DNA of 64,000 bases from contig NC_087062.1 of the NCBI RefSeq assembly GCF_963678635.1, positions 98,075,705-98,139,704 of the forward strand, given 5' to 3'. This document shows, in pieces, positions 42,145 through 53,271 of the stretch. Both the position numbers and the translations under genes were made by a program. This DNA is from Symsagittifera roscoffensis. Lineage: Eukaryota; Xenacoelomorpha; Acoela; Convolutidae. How positions within the stretch are numbered: position 1 is the stretch's first letter; each line of letters begins with the position of its first letter. Below the pieces are notes generated by a model, which was not told the origin of the DNA, did no database searches, and worked only from the letters and a program-made list of their open reading frames with translations.

Positions 42145-42646
42145 TGTCAGGCACGTGTGGAGCCGCATAAGATTCTTCCCATGGTTTCGAGCGACATTGA
42201 CGTCTTGTTTATACGCGGTGACGAAGGATCACATGAAGAAGCATCAGAAAGAATATCGACAATTCCTGGCTGAGATAGGGCCGGAAAGCATCAAGAGACC
42301 CTTGCTGACCCATCATAATGCAATCACTACGGGTTGGAAGAGAGTTGGTGGGAGGTCTAGATATAATACCAAGGCGAGGGAGTCAATATTGGAGGAGGAC
42401 TTAGCAAAGAACGTGAGCTTGAGCTTGCATAACTCTTTTTGCTTGGACAGGGAATCTAAAGTGAAGAGTTTGCCGAACTAGGCAAAGAGATTGCGAGAGC
42501 AGAAGGAATGGATGCAATCCTACGAACAATTAAAGGCTTGGGAAGAGATCGTGATCAGCTCCGACGATGAGGAAGCGCTGCTGAGGCAGATTACAGTGTC
42601 GAATGCATCAGGGCCTAGCACCTCAAGGGCGAGGAGCACGAAGTGA
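42145..42646 (+). pseudogene. Duplicated tail of the second polyprotein
   Basis: Second copy of the gene end, with the same TAG (near 42479) as the first and the SUMO-interaction-like tail, ending at TGA 42644-42646. Confidence 0.88.
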
Positions 42647-42778
42647 TCAGGATGCTAAGTGTCGGATTCTTCAGTCTTGAGAGGGAAAAGAAAGGACTTG
42701 AGTGTGAACTCCGATGAAATCTGAGGTCACGGAAAAGGAATTTTATTGAACCAAAATATTGTTTTTAACATGCTATAT

Positions 42779-43763
42779 CAATTATATGAATCAAAAAATG
42801 CTGCATGACAATTTTCTGATTGGATAATACAAAAGAAAATTTAATCATTATCTTGCAAAGCGGAAATTTAGGGTGCAGGTCTATGCTGATTTTGATTGCT
42901 GTTTAGCGATAATGTGATAATTTTGCATGGTTGTGAATTTTGGGGTGTAGATAAAGTTAAATCTGCTGCAAACTTCTGTAAATGACCACTGGCACTGTAT
43001 CTTGAGCAACACTCAACATTCTGGAGACTCACTGGCAGACGACGACACGCGACGAGGACATCGATCTTGAGTCCCGGGAGTATGTGCCAGTCGGTCATAT
43101 TTGAAAGTTTGACCTTGACAAACGCAAAAGACATGGATTTGGGGTAAATGGAATTTTTCCAAAATTCGAATTAAGCATGTCATGCTCAAGTTTCTCGCGA
43201 CAACTGAAAATATTAGAAAATAAGATCAGAAGAACCGAATGTCTCCCAATGGTCTAGCCCCAAAACTCATTTCTCAAGCTGAAACTTGTTCATTTAAAAC
43301 TCCTCGAGTCAAACTTGATTACCAATTTTTCTCGAGTTACTTATTAACTTAGTTACTCAATTCTAGAGAGTGTGCCGGTATGTGAGTATCCAATTTAATT
43401 TTCTTGAGTGTGTTTTATATTGTTATGTTTTAGGTTGATTCATCTGAAATGGATCAAAGGTCCATTGTTTAAAAAAAAATACTTATACGGTTTGTTCCGA
43501 CCCTGTTATTAACGGCGTTCGCGTGTTTTAGGTATTTTGAGACGTAAGTCTGGGGACATTCTTACTTTCTAGAGTGGGGGGTATTTTGGTAACGGCCTTT
43601 AAGCTGTAACAAAGGTTTGAGTCTCATGTCGCAAGTGAACCGCATTGGCTCCGAACGTTCGAGGTAGAAAACACAAGAGATAGTGTCCCTGACTCTTGAG
43701 CCAATAGTTATAGGGCCTATTTTTCTTTAGCGTCATATGTGACTTAAAAGGGCGACTGTTACA
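42779..43763 (+). repeat. Complete 3' LTR of copy B
   Basis: About 985 bases, ending GTTACA at 43763 followed by macro-repeat sequence. It is closer to the copy C LTR than to the 5' LTR of its own element, from which it differs at roughly a tenth of positions by eye. Confidence 0.85.
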
Positions 43764-43820
43764 ATGTATAAAACAAAAAGATAGGTCTTCATGTACGAGA
43801 ATAGGAGCTGTCACATTTCA

Positions 43821-43838
43821 ACCCAGAGACGTCTGGGT
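43821..43838. repeat. Hairpin ACCCAGA-GACG-TCTGGGT
   Basis: Perfect 7-bp inverted repeat with a 4-base loop, also at 51372-51389 and 60596-60613. It lies about 60 bases from the copy B boundary. An ATACCAGG/CCTGGTAT palindrome follows near 44118-44135 and in the other copies. Confidence 0.85.
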
Positions 43839-44592
43839 GTGCCCAAATGGTAGAAATGCGACAAATCGACCCAGAGGCGTCGGGTTGGTTCCAAATTCAT
43901 CAGGATAGAGGAGAGAAGGGACTGACTATACAAGAAATAGTCTACACCGCTATTCAAACAATTGGGAGAAGAATCAGGCATTCAGGAGGATAGCTACGGA
44001 GCAGCCACTCAGGTTTCCTTCTAGCAATCTAGAGCCAGCCTCCCGGGAAATCAATACCGTGAAAAGTTGGTATTGTTATTGACAGAATCGGGTATTGGTA
44101 TCGGTACTGATCAATACCAGGTTCCTGGTATCGGTATTGGTATTGAATCGTCTCAGATCACTCTAAAATCATAAAAATCCTTGTAAGATTAGTTTTCCAA
44201 GGAAACTCGACTGAGATATACAATAGATAATTGTAGAAAAAAAACGCTTAAGCTAATATGTACAAAAACATAAAATAATTCAAAAAATCAATTTTTAGAA
44301 TATAGATAGAAACTCAGCGTTCTTTGTGATGAAAACATTGCGAGCATAATGCTCAGCAGTCATTCTGTTTTTCAAGTAGTATTTTGAGTACCTGCATAGT
44401 GAAAAAAGACGCTCAGGATCTACGCTCGCTGGTCAAAAATTTTTCATCTAGTCTTCAACGCGGAAAACTCCTCGCTCACCTTCTTGGAAAAATCTTCAAA
44501 GGAAATGTCATTTGGAAGATTGTACAGATGAGTTGCCACAAGGGAGTTGTCAGTCAGCCATTTCTTCAAGACATCTTTTGGCAACTGTTTCC

Positions 44593-44753
44593 AGTCTCAG
44601 AAAAGAATCTGAAGGAGACGGCTCCCATGATTCTAGCGTGGTGGAAGACAGCGGCTTATAAGGACAGCTCCGTACCACGGAAGTTGGCCGAGATGATGAA
44701 GGGAATGAAAGTGGCGGAGGAGGCTACCCAACAGCAAGTCGAGATTAATAAGT
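44593..44753 (+). pseudogene. Patch of giant-element second polyprotein in the macro-repeat
   Basis: Matches the segment around 38500-38610 of B and 56370-56480 of C (EKNLKETAPMIL, KDSS, RKLAE) and then jumps, through two internal losses, to the ATQQ segment near 56765. It replaces macro-repeat bases that are present at 61427-61685. The junctions show short shared words. Confidence 0.82.
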
Positions 44754-45180
44754 TAACAAAACAAATAGCAAAAACAAAAACAAAAGAAAATTAAACTATT
44801 TAAAAAAGTCGACTACAATTAGTATCTAGTCAGTTATCTACTCGTTTTTCATCGTCTCGACCTAGTCAGTTAGTTTTCTGGTCTTTTTATAGCTAAGTAA
44901 CAGTTACCATTTATAGGCCATCAGTCAAAGGACTTTTGATCAGCTGTCGTTTACATGCGAAAATAACCACATAACTGGGTTTTGGATCCCCAGACTGTGA
45001 TTACTTTTAAAACCACGACTCGAAAAACAATATTTACTATGTTTTTAGTGACAATAAAATACTAAATCATTGGGGTTGGATTGATCTTTCCTCTTTCTAG
45101 CTACTCATGCTCTGAAAAACAATATAAAATTGCAGTTAATTCATCTACTCAGGGCATCACAGCAGCTAAAAAAATAAGTT

Positions 45181-45356
45181 TTACAGTCCACTCAGTCCAT
45201 GGGCACCAGGCCTCCAATTCCACTCTCCTTCGGAGATAACTCTCTTATCTTCCCATTCTCGTGGCTTGGGAGGGTACGGATCTACTCCGGCTGTCCCACT
45301 GAAGACTCCTTTCTTTTTATCTGCTTCGGCTAAGTATCCTATGGTGTCTGATCGTC
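45181..45356 (-). pseudogene. Minus-strand coding-like segment of the macro-repeat
   Basis: About 58 codons with DTIGYLAEADKKKG and EWNWRPG, ending at a stop at 45181. The copy at 62112-62287 differs by several replacements but stays open, which suggests past coding. A separate minus-strand frame (45317-45559) overlaps its start. Family unknown. Confidence 0.4.
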
Positions 45357-45837
45357 ACAATAAAAGACTTCGTTTTTTCTCTTGCTTTCTTCACAACTTG
45401 TTTTATCGGCGTTTCGTTTGTTATGTTTTTCTTCTCTTTTCGATTGTTCAAAATGGCCCCTACCGCGTTTCTCAGAAAAAATCCGCTGAGAATCGAAAAT
45501 TTAAAATTTAAAAATTCCAGAATCTTCTGGCCCTTTAAATAACCGTTAAGAATTTCCAAATTAATGTGATTTTTCGAAATAAGAAAAAGACATAACTAGT
45601 TTTGGAATACGAGGGAAAATAAAAGGAGCGATAAGTGAAAATGATCGCTTTATCTGACAAATTATTTCTGCAATAAAAGTTAATAGGTAATTATTGTTGC
45701 CCTTCAGTATAAGTAAAAAACAAATTAAGTAAGTTTAGTCTCTAGGTTAGTAACATGAATATAAACTCTCGCAACTTAACACGCATCACATTTTTAGTTT
45801 TTATCCAAATATTCATTCTATAATACCGTTACGTTAA

Positions 45838-46105
45838 GACTTTGACGCTGCCTTGGTCGTTTTCGGTTTTCAGTTTTTGTCGAAGCAATTTTTGATCTGG
45901 AAAAGCTTTGTCTCCATTCAAAGCTAATACCTCTGATTTCAAAAGACAGCCCTGACATTCTTCATCACCAAGAACAGTCTGATCGCCCGTGTGTTCTATT
46001 GATTTAAATCTTCATTGCTCGAGTTTTCCTGATCAAACTGGTCGAAACGTTCGTTTTCGCGAATGCTTTTAGGGATGCTCATGATTCCGGCTATCACCGC
46101 TCTGA
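45838..46105 (-). pseudogene. Satellite exon-like frame, unit 1 (frameshifted)
   Basis: Same protein as in units 3-5, but a one-base loss near 46010 breaks the frame. It is preceded on the minus strand by the pyrimidine tract and CAG. Confidence 0.5.
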
Positions 46106-46791
46106 AAAAAATTTGTTCTGAATCGAATTCTCGAGGAACAAGAAAAAAATAAGAAAAAATCCTTTCATGTTAAAGAAACAAAGCAAAACTGATCACTTGT
46201 ATATTGTGCCAGTCAGCCATTTACATAAAGGAATTCGGTAAGAGTATCAAAATACTCAATTCTACGTGTTAAAAACTTTCATTTTCCCAAATGAAAATAG
46301 TTTCAAATATTGCAAAATGAAAAGAGTTAAAAATATTGACTTATGTCGTATACTAATGAAATAGAAGAAAAATTAGATTAAAAAAATAAACTTCAAACGT
46401 TTTCGCAACTATGTGCATCGTCAGGATTTACAAAATTAACTAACCTAATGACAAAAAAACATCAATTTACAAAATTATTTGCAATATTTCAACTAAATTG
46501 TGGTTCCTAGCAATCATGTTGAGAAATTAGCCAATCACAGTTGATCTCTGCAATTACAAAGGTTATAAAATAAAATAAAAGGGGCGATAAATGAAATGAT
46601 CGCTTTATCTGACAAATTTCTTTTGCAATAAAAGTTAATAGGTAATTATTGTTGCCCTTCAGTATAAGTAAAAAAACAAATTAAGTAAGTTTAGTCTCTA
46701 GGTTAGTAACATGTATATAAATTTTCGTAACTTAACACGCATCACATTATTAGTCTTTATCCAAATGTTTATTCTATAATACCGTTACGTT

Positions 46792-47063
46792 AAGAGTTTG
46801 ACGCTGCCTTGGTCGTTTTCGGTTTTCAGTATTTGTCGAAGCGATTTTCGATCTTGAAAAGCTTTGTCTCCAAACAAAGCCATTAACACTGGTTTCACAA
46901 AACAGCCCTGACATTCTCATCTCCAAGAACAGTCTAATCGCCCGTGTGTTCCTTTGACTTAAAGGCTTCATTGCTCGAGTTTTCCTGATCAAACTGGTCG
47001 AAACGTTCATTCTCGCAAATGCCTTTAGGGATGTTCGTGATCCCGGCTATAACCGCTCTGAAA
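46792..47063 (-). pseudogene. Satellite exon-like frame, unit 2 (frameshifted)
   Basis: A base loss in the CATTCTCATC stretch near 46917 breaks the frame; otherwise as in units 3-5. Confidence 0.5.
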
Positions 47064-47737
47064 AAAACTTGTTTTGAATCGAATTCTCAAGGAACAAGAA
47101 AAAAAAAATGTTTCATGTTAAAGAAACAAAAAAAACTGATCACTTGTTTATTGTGCCAGTCAGCCATTTACATAAAGGAATTCGGTAAGAGTATCAAAAT
47201 ACTCAATTCTACGTGTTAAAAACTTTCAACTTTCCAATTGAAAATAGTTTCAAATATTGCAAAATGAAAAGAGTTAAAAATAGTGACTGATGTCGTATAC
47301 TAATGAAATAGAAGAAAAATTTGATAAAAAAATTAAACTTCAAACGTTTTCGCAACTATGTGCATCGTCAGGATTTACAAAATTAACTAACCTAAATGAC
47401 AATAAAACATCAATTTACAAAATTATTTGCAATATTTCAACTAAATTGTGGTTCCTTGCAATCATGTTAAGAGATTAGCCAATCACAGTTGATCTCTGCA
47501 ATTACAAAGGTTATAAAATAAAATAAAAGGAGCGATAAGTGAAATTGATCGCTTTATCTGACAAATTTCTTCTGCAATAAAAGTTAATAGGTAATTATTG
47601 TTGCCCTTCAGTATAAGTAAAAAAAAAAACAAATTAAGTAAGTTTAGTCTCTAGGTTAGTAACATGTATATAAATTATCGTAACTTAACACGCATCACAT
47701 TATTAGTTTTTATCCAAATGTTTATTCTATAATACCG

Positions 47738-48011
47738 TTACGTTAAGAGTTTGACGCTGCTTTGGTCGTTTTCGGTTTTCAGTATTTGTCGAAGCGATTT
47801 TCGATCTGGAAAAGCTTTGTCTCCAAACAAAGCCATTAACTCTGGTTTCACAAAACAGCCCTGACATTCTTCATCCCCAAGAACAGTCTGATCGCCCGTG
47901 TGTTCTATTGACTTAAAAGCTTCATTGCTCGAGTTTTCCTGATCAAATTGGTCGAAACGTTCTTTCTCGCAAATGCCTTTAGAGATGTTCATGATCCCGG
48001 CTATAACCGCT
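47738..48011 (-). CDS. Satellite exon-like frame, unit 3
   Basis: On the minus strand a pyrimidine tract and CAG (48012-48014) precede a 274-base open stretch that ends in a stop at 47738. The product has ERFDQFDQEN, GDEECQGC and DRKSLRQILKTEND. Two Cys in ECQGC could bind metal. I do not recognise the family. Keeping the frame over several satellite units suggests coding descent or very recent spread. Confidence 0.35.
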
Positions 48012-48685
48012 CTGAAAAAAACTTGTTCTGAATCGAATTCTCGAGGAACAAGAAAAAAAATTGTTTCATGTTAAAGAAACAAAAAAAAACTGATCACTTG
48101 TATATTGTGCTAGTCAGCCATTTCATAAAATAATTCACTAAGAGTATCAAAATACTCAATTCTACGTGTTAAAAACTTTCAACTTTCCAATTGAAAATAG
48201 TTTCAAATATTGCAAAATGAAAAGAGTTAAAAATATTGACTTATGTCGTATACTAATGAAATAGAAGAAAATTTTGATTAAAAAAATAAACTTCAAACGT
48301 TTTCGCAACTATGTGCATCGTCAGGATTTACAAAATTAACTAACCTAAATGACAATAAAACATCAATTTACAAAATTATTTGCAATATTTCAACTAAATT
48401 GTGGTTCCTAGCAATCATGTTAAGAATTTAACCAATCACAGTTGATCTCTGCAATTACAAAGGTTATAAAATAAAATAAAAGGAGCGATAAATGAAATGA
48501 TCGCTTTATCTGACAAATTTCTTCTGCAATAAAAGTTAATAGGTAAATATTGTTGCCCTTCAGTATGAGTAAAAAAACAAATTAAGTAAGTTTAGTCTCT
48601 AGGTTAGTATTATGTATATAAATTTTCGTAACTTAACACGCATCACATTATTAGTTTTTATCCAAACGTTTATTATATAATACCG

Positions 48686-48959
48686 TTACGTTAAGAGTTT
48701 GACGCTGCCTTGGTCGTTTTCGGTTTTCAGTATTTGTCGAAGCGATTTTCGATCTGGAAAAGCTTTGTCTCCAAACAAAGCCATTAACTCTGGTTTCACA
48801 AAACAGCCCTGACATTCTTCATCCCCAAGAACAGTCTGATCGCCCGTGTGTTCTATTGACTTAAAAGCTTCATTGCTCGAGTTTTCTTGATCAAACTGGT
48901 CGAAACGTTCATTCTCGCAAATGCCTTTAGGGATGTTCGTGATCCCGGCTATAACCGCT
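48686..48959 (-). CDS. Satellite exon-like frame, unit 4
   Basis: As unit 3, with the acceptor-like CAG at 48960-48962. Identical to unit 5 over this stretch. Confidence 0.35.
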
Positions 48960-49635
48960 CTGAAAAAAAACTTGTTCTGAATCGAATTCTCGAGGAACAA
49001 GAAAAAAAAATTGTTTCATGTTAAAGAAACAAAAAAAACTGATCACTTGTATATTGTGCCAGTCAGCCATTTACATAAAGGAATTCGGTAAGAGTATCAA
49101 AATACTCAATTCTACGTGTTAAAAACTTTCAACTTTCCAATTGAAAATAGTTTCAAATATTGCAAAATGAAAAGAGTTAAAAATATTGACTTATGTCGTA
49201 TACTAATGAAATAGAAGAAAATTTTGATTAAAAAAATAAACTTCAAACGTTTTCGCAACTATGTGCATCGTCAGGATTTACAAAATTAACTAACCTAAAT
49301 GACAATAAAACATCAATTTACAAAATTATTTGCAATATTTCAACTAAATTGTGGTTCCTAGCAATCATGTTAAGAAATTAACCAATCACAGTTGATCTCT
49401 GCAATTACAAAGGTTATAAAATAAAATAAAAGGAGCGATAAATGAAATGATCGCTTTATCTGACAAATTTCTTCTGCAATAAAAGTTAATAGGTAAATAT
49501 TGTTGCCCTTCAGTATGAGTAAAAAAACAAATTAAGTAAGTTTAGTCTCTAGGTTAGTATTATGTATATAAATTTTCGTAACTTAACACGCATCACATTA
49601 TTAGTTTTTATCCAAACGTTTATTATATAATACCG

Positions 49636-49909
49636 TTACGTTAAGAGTTTGACGCTGCCTTGGTCGTTTTCGGTTTTCAGTATTTGTCGAAGCGATTTTC
49701 GATCTGGAAAAGCTTTGTCTCCAAACAAAGCCATTAACTCTGGTTTCACAAAACAGCCCTGACATTCTTCATCCCCAAGAACAGTCTGATCGCCCGTGTG
49801 TTCTATTGACTTAAAAGCTTCATTGCTCGAGTTTTCTTGATCAAACTGGTCGAAACGTTCATTCTCGCAAATGCCTTTAGGGATGTTCGTGATCCCGGCT
49901 ATAACCGCT
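49636..49909 (-). CDS. Satellite exon-like frame, unit 5
   Basis: As unit 4, with the acceptor-like CAG at 49910-49912. Confidence 0.35.
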
Positions 49910-50625
49910 CTGAAAAAAAACTTGTTCTGAATCGAATTCTCGAGGAACAAGAAAAAAAAATTGTTTCATGTTAAAGAAACAAAAAAAACTGATCACTTGT
50001 ATATTGTGCCAGTCAGCCATTTACATAAAGGAATTCGGTAAGAGTATCAAAATACTCAATTCTACGTGTTAAAAACTTTCAACTTTCCAAATAAAAATAG
50101 TTTCAAATATTGCAAAATGAAAAGAGTTACAAATATTGACTTATTTCGTATACTAATGAAATAGAAGAAAAATTTGATAAAAAAGTAAACTTCAAACGTT
50201 TTCGCAACTATGTGCATCGTCAGGATTTATAAAATTAACTAACCTAAATGACAATAAAATATCAATGTACAAAATTGTTTGCAATTTTTCAACTAAAGGT
50301 TGGTTCCTAGCAATCGTGTTAAGAAATAAGCCAATCACAGTTGATCTCTGCAATTACAAAGATTATAAAATAAATTTTAACTTCTGAAATTAAATATGGA
50401 AATTCTCAATTAATTTGTATGGAAACTTCTGAGTCAAAAGTTCGTCCGTTTTTTATGTCCGTCTGTTAAACAAACAAAAAGAAATACTTGTTGTGACCAA
50501 ATTATCAGCGTCAACTCCCTGCTTCTAAACTCATGACGCGTGTCCAAGCCCGGCTTCTCTTTCCTGGTATGTAATGCCTCTGATGTTAACAACTTAGTTT
50601 GATTCCTCCACCTATCTGTTATTCT

Positions 50626-50816
50626 TTACATCTTTGGTGATTGAGTTGAAGAACTGCTCTCACTTTCCAGGGGCTTACCCTTGCCCTCCAAAAGTTTTTA
50701 CAGAGCGTCTGCTGCTACATTTACGGACCAAATCTCAGGGTAAAATTTTTCAGCCACTTCGCCGTTAGTTTCCATCATTTTGTCAAATTGCTCCCAGCTA
50801 GTTGTACTCCTTTGTA
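50626..50816 (-). pseudogene. Minus-strand coding-like segment, second copy
   Basis: Counterpart of 20429-20637 with SWEQFDKMMETNGE; a TAA interrupts it in the middle, as in the copy at 63737-63926. Confidence 0.42.
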
Positions 50817-50903
50817 CAAATTGGTAGATCAACCAATAGATCAACCGAAGAAAAGCTTCCAGTGTGTCTGATTGCTATGACAAACTCAAGGAAATTGCGA
50901 GCA

Positions 50904-51195
50904 TGAGTGATAATGAGAAGATCGAGTTAAATTCTGATGAGGATTCTTTTGCTGCAGAAGACAGGAATGATTTACGCGGATGATTTCGTAATAAATGCAA
51001 AAAAACAGGAAGATCTCGGCACGGAGCTAGTAGGCATGAGCGCGTTGAGACCATGAAGGGCTAAATATCAAAGATGACGAGGCAGTCTGCAAAGAAGACT
51101 ACAGCACGCCCGAGAACGAAATGAGTCTAGAACATGACGGAAAAAAGTAGGAGTAGACGAACTAATGAATATATTGGGATGGATGCACGATCTAC
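50904..51195 (+). pseudogene. Relic of giant-element Pol linker, second copy
   Basis: Counterpart of 20703-21110. Starts with DNEKIE and has lost the bases between GACAGGAATGA and TTACGCGGATG. Confidence 0.6.
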
Positions 51196-51310
51196 CAGCA
51201 GACGGAGAGAAGAAGAAGAAGAAGAAGAAGAAGAAGTGTAAACTCAAGTCTTGTGAAAAAACAATTAAAAATTATGAAAACATGAAAAACATCACTTGAA
51301 GTAAACGAAA

Positions 51311-52140
51311 ATACATGTTTAAAACAAAAAGATGGGCTTTCATGTACGAGAATAGGAGCTGTCACATTTCGACCCAGAGACGTCTGGGTGGGCCCAAATG
51401 GTAGAAATGGGACAAATCGACCCAGAGGCGTCGGGTTGGTTCCAAATTGATCCGGATAGAGTGATTATGGTAGAAATGCGACAGATCGACACAGAGGCGT
51501 CGGGTTGGTTCCAAATTGATCCGGATAGCGGATAGAAGGGACTGACTATACAAGAATTAGTCTACACCGCTATTGAAATAATTGGGAGGATAATCAGGTT
51601 TTCAGGAGGATAGCTACGGACCAGCCACTCAGGTTTTCTTCTAGCAATCTAGAGCCATTATCCAGGGAATTCAATACCGTGAAAAGTCGGTTTTGGTATT
51701 GACAGTATCAGGTATTGGTATTGGTACTGATCAATACCAGGTTCCTAGTATCGGTATTGGTATTGGTCAATACCAAGTCCCTGGTATTGTTTTTGATCAA
51801 AACCAGGTTTTTGGTGTTCTGTATTGACTCAGATCACTCCAAAATCATAAAAATCCTTGTAAGATTAGTTTTTCAAGGGGATTCGACTGAAATATACAAT
51901 AGACATATGTGAAAAAAAAACTGTTAAACTAATATGTAGAAAAACATAAAATACTTCCGATAATCAATTTTCAGAATATAGGTAGAAACTCAGCGTTCCT
52001 TGTGATGAAAACATTGCGAGCATTATGCTCAGCAGTCATTCTGTTTTGCAACTAGCATTTTGAGTACCTTCATAGTGAAAAAAAACGCTCAGGATCTACG
52101 CTCGCTGGTCAAAAACTTTTCATCTAGTCTTCAACGTTAA
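51311..52140. repeat. Macro-repeat segment with hairpins, copy without retroelement
   Basis: AAAATACATGTTTAAAAC at 51313-51330 is the uninterrupted form of the copy B site. A block of about 65 bases containing AGAGGCGTCGGGTTGG is duplicated at 51420-51545. GGTATTGG-type palindromes lie at 51690-51800. At 52140 the sequence jumps to the CCGTTAAGAATTTCC segment, skipping about 1.4 kb present at 44460-45540. Confidence 0.8.
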
Positions 52141-53261
52141 GAAAAACCGTTAAGAATTTCCAAATTCATGTGATTTTTCGAAATAAGAAAAAGATATAAC
52201 TAGGTTTGGAAAACGAGGGAAAATGAAAGGAGCGATAAGTGAAAATGATCGCTTTATCTGACAAATTTCTTCTGCAATAAAAGTTAATAGGTAATTATTG
52301 TTGCCCTTCAGTATAAGTAAAAAACAAATTAAGTTAGTTTAACTCTAGGTTAGTAACATGTATTTAAATTCTCGCAACTTAACACGCATCACATTATTAG
52401 TTTTTATCCAATTGTTTATTCTATAATACCGTCACGTTGAGACTTTGACAATGCCTTGGTCGTTTTCCGTTTTCAGTATTTGTCGAAGCGATTTTCGATC
52501 TAGAAAATCTTTGTCTCCATACAAAGCTATTAACTCTGGTTTCACAAAACAGCCCTGACATTCTTCATCCCCAAGAATAGTCTGATCGTCCGTGTGTTCT
52601 ATTGACTTAAAAGCTTCATTGCTCGAGTTTTCTTGATCAAACTGGTCGAAACGTTCATTCTCGCAAATGCCTTTGGGGATGTTCATGATCCCGGCTATAA
52701 CCGCTGTGAAAAAAACTTGTTCTGAATCGAATTCTCGAGGAACAAGAAAAAAAATTTGTTTCATGTTAAAGAAAGAAAAAAAACTGTTCACTTGTATTTT
52801 GTGCCAGTCAGCTATTTACATAAAAGAATTCGGTAAGAGTATCAAAATACTCAATTCAACGTGTTAAAATCTTTCAACTTTCCAAATGAAAATAGTTTCA
52901 AATATTGCAAAATGAAAAGAGTTACAAATATTGACTTATGTCGTATACTAATGAAATAGACGAAAAATTTGATATAAAAAAGTAAACTTCAAACGTTTTC
53001 GCAACTATGTGCATCGTCAGGATTTAAAAAATTACCTAACCTAAATGACAATAAAACATCAATGTACAAAATTATTTGCAATATTTCAACTATATTTTGG
53101 TTCCTTGCAATCATGTTAAGAAATTAGCCAATCACAGTTGATCTCTGCAATTACAAAGATTATAATACAACTTTTAACTTCTGAAATTAATTATGGAAAT
53201 TCTTAATTAGTTTGTATGGAAACTTCTGAGTCAAAAGTTCGTCCGTTTTTTATGTCCGTTT
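52141..53261. repeat. Single 950-bp satellite unit
   Basis: One unit with the exon-like minus-strand frame, followed by the ATTATGGAAATTC segment, and cut at 53261 by copy C sequence. Confidence 0.85.
52432..52704 (-). CDS. Satellite exon-like frame, isolated unit
   Basis: Open on the minus strand, with replacements relative to units 3-5 (for example DDQTILGD). The acceptor region reads CACAG, so an AG remains, slightly moved. Confidence 0.33.
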   Translation of the reverse strand, partial: AVIAGIMNIPKGICENERFDQFDQENSSNEAFKSIEHTDDQTILGDEECQGCFVKPELIALYGDKDFLDRKSLRQILKTENDQGIVKVST

Positions 53262-53271
53262 GTGGCAATGA

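Larger units (their letters stand above)
40991..43298 (+). repeat. Tandem duplication of gene end plus LTR start, two 1,154-bp units
   Basis: 40991-42144 and 42145-43298 are almost identical, each holding the 3' end of the second polyprotein, the 3' UTR and the first half of the LTR. The junction at 42144/42145 joins LTR sequence (GTTCATTTAAA) to coding sequence (TGTCAGGCACG). Few differences are visible, so it is recent. Copy C lacks it. Confidence 0.93.
21226..43763 (+). mobile_element. Giant LTR retroelement, copy B (degenerate)
   Basis: Bounded by macro-repeat sequence on both sides (left AAAATAC, right ATGTATAAAACAAAAAG; the empty site near 51313-51335 reads AAAATACATGTTTAAAAC). It has a 5' LTR with a nested Penelope-like element, all coding regions in the order of copy A, and a duplicated 3' LTR region. 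Many stops, frameshifts and deletions show it is dead. The gag N-terminus and leader are absent: gag codons begin a few bases after the LTR. Confidence 0.9.
43764..45620. repeat. Macro-repeat segment right of copy B
   Basis: Homologous to 51330-52140 (partly) and to 60539-62540. In order it holds hairpins, the minus-strand coding-like piece near 44380-44592, an inserted patch of giant-element coding sequence (44593-44753), an A/C-rich run, and the segment with the minus-strand piece at 45181-45356. No complete gene. Confidence 0.8.
45621..50390. repeat. Satellite: five tandem units of about 950 bp
   Basis: The word GATCGCTT starts at 45643, 46598, 47547, 48499 and 49449 (spacings 955, 949, 952, 950). 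The units contain GTTGCCCTTCAGTAT, an exon-like minus-strand frame and TTGACTTATGTCGTATAC. The fourth and fifth units are nearly identical, the first most different. Single units occur at 52150-53215 and 62480-63500. Confidence 0.95.
50391..51310. repeat. Macro-repeat segment right of the satellite
   Basis: Homologous to 20191-21225 and 63500-64000. Includes the minus-strand coding-like piece at 50626-50816, the + strand Pol-linker relic and a GAA run. Its right edge is the empty integration site of copy B. Confidence 0.82.

Noticed and set aside
45621-50390. Regular repeats resembling a CRISPR array
   Set aside because: Units are about 950 bp, almost identical throughout and carry no short repeat-spacer pattern.
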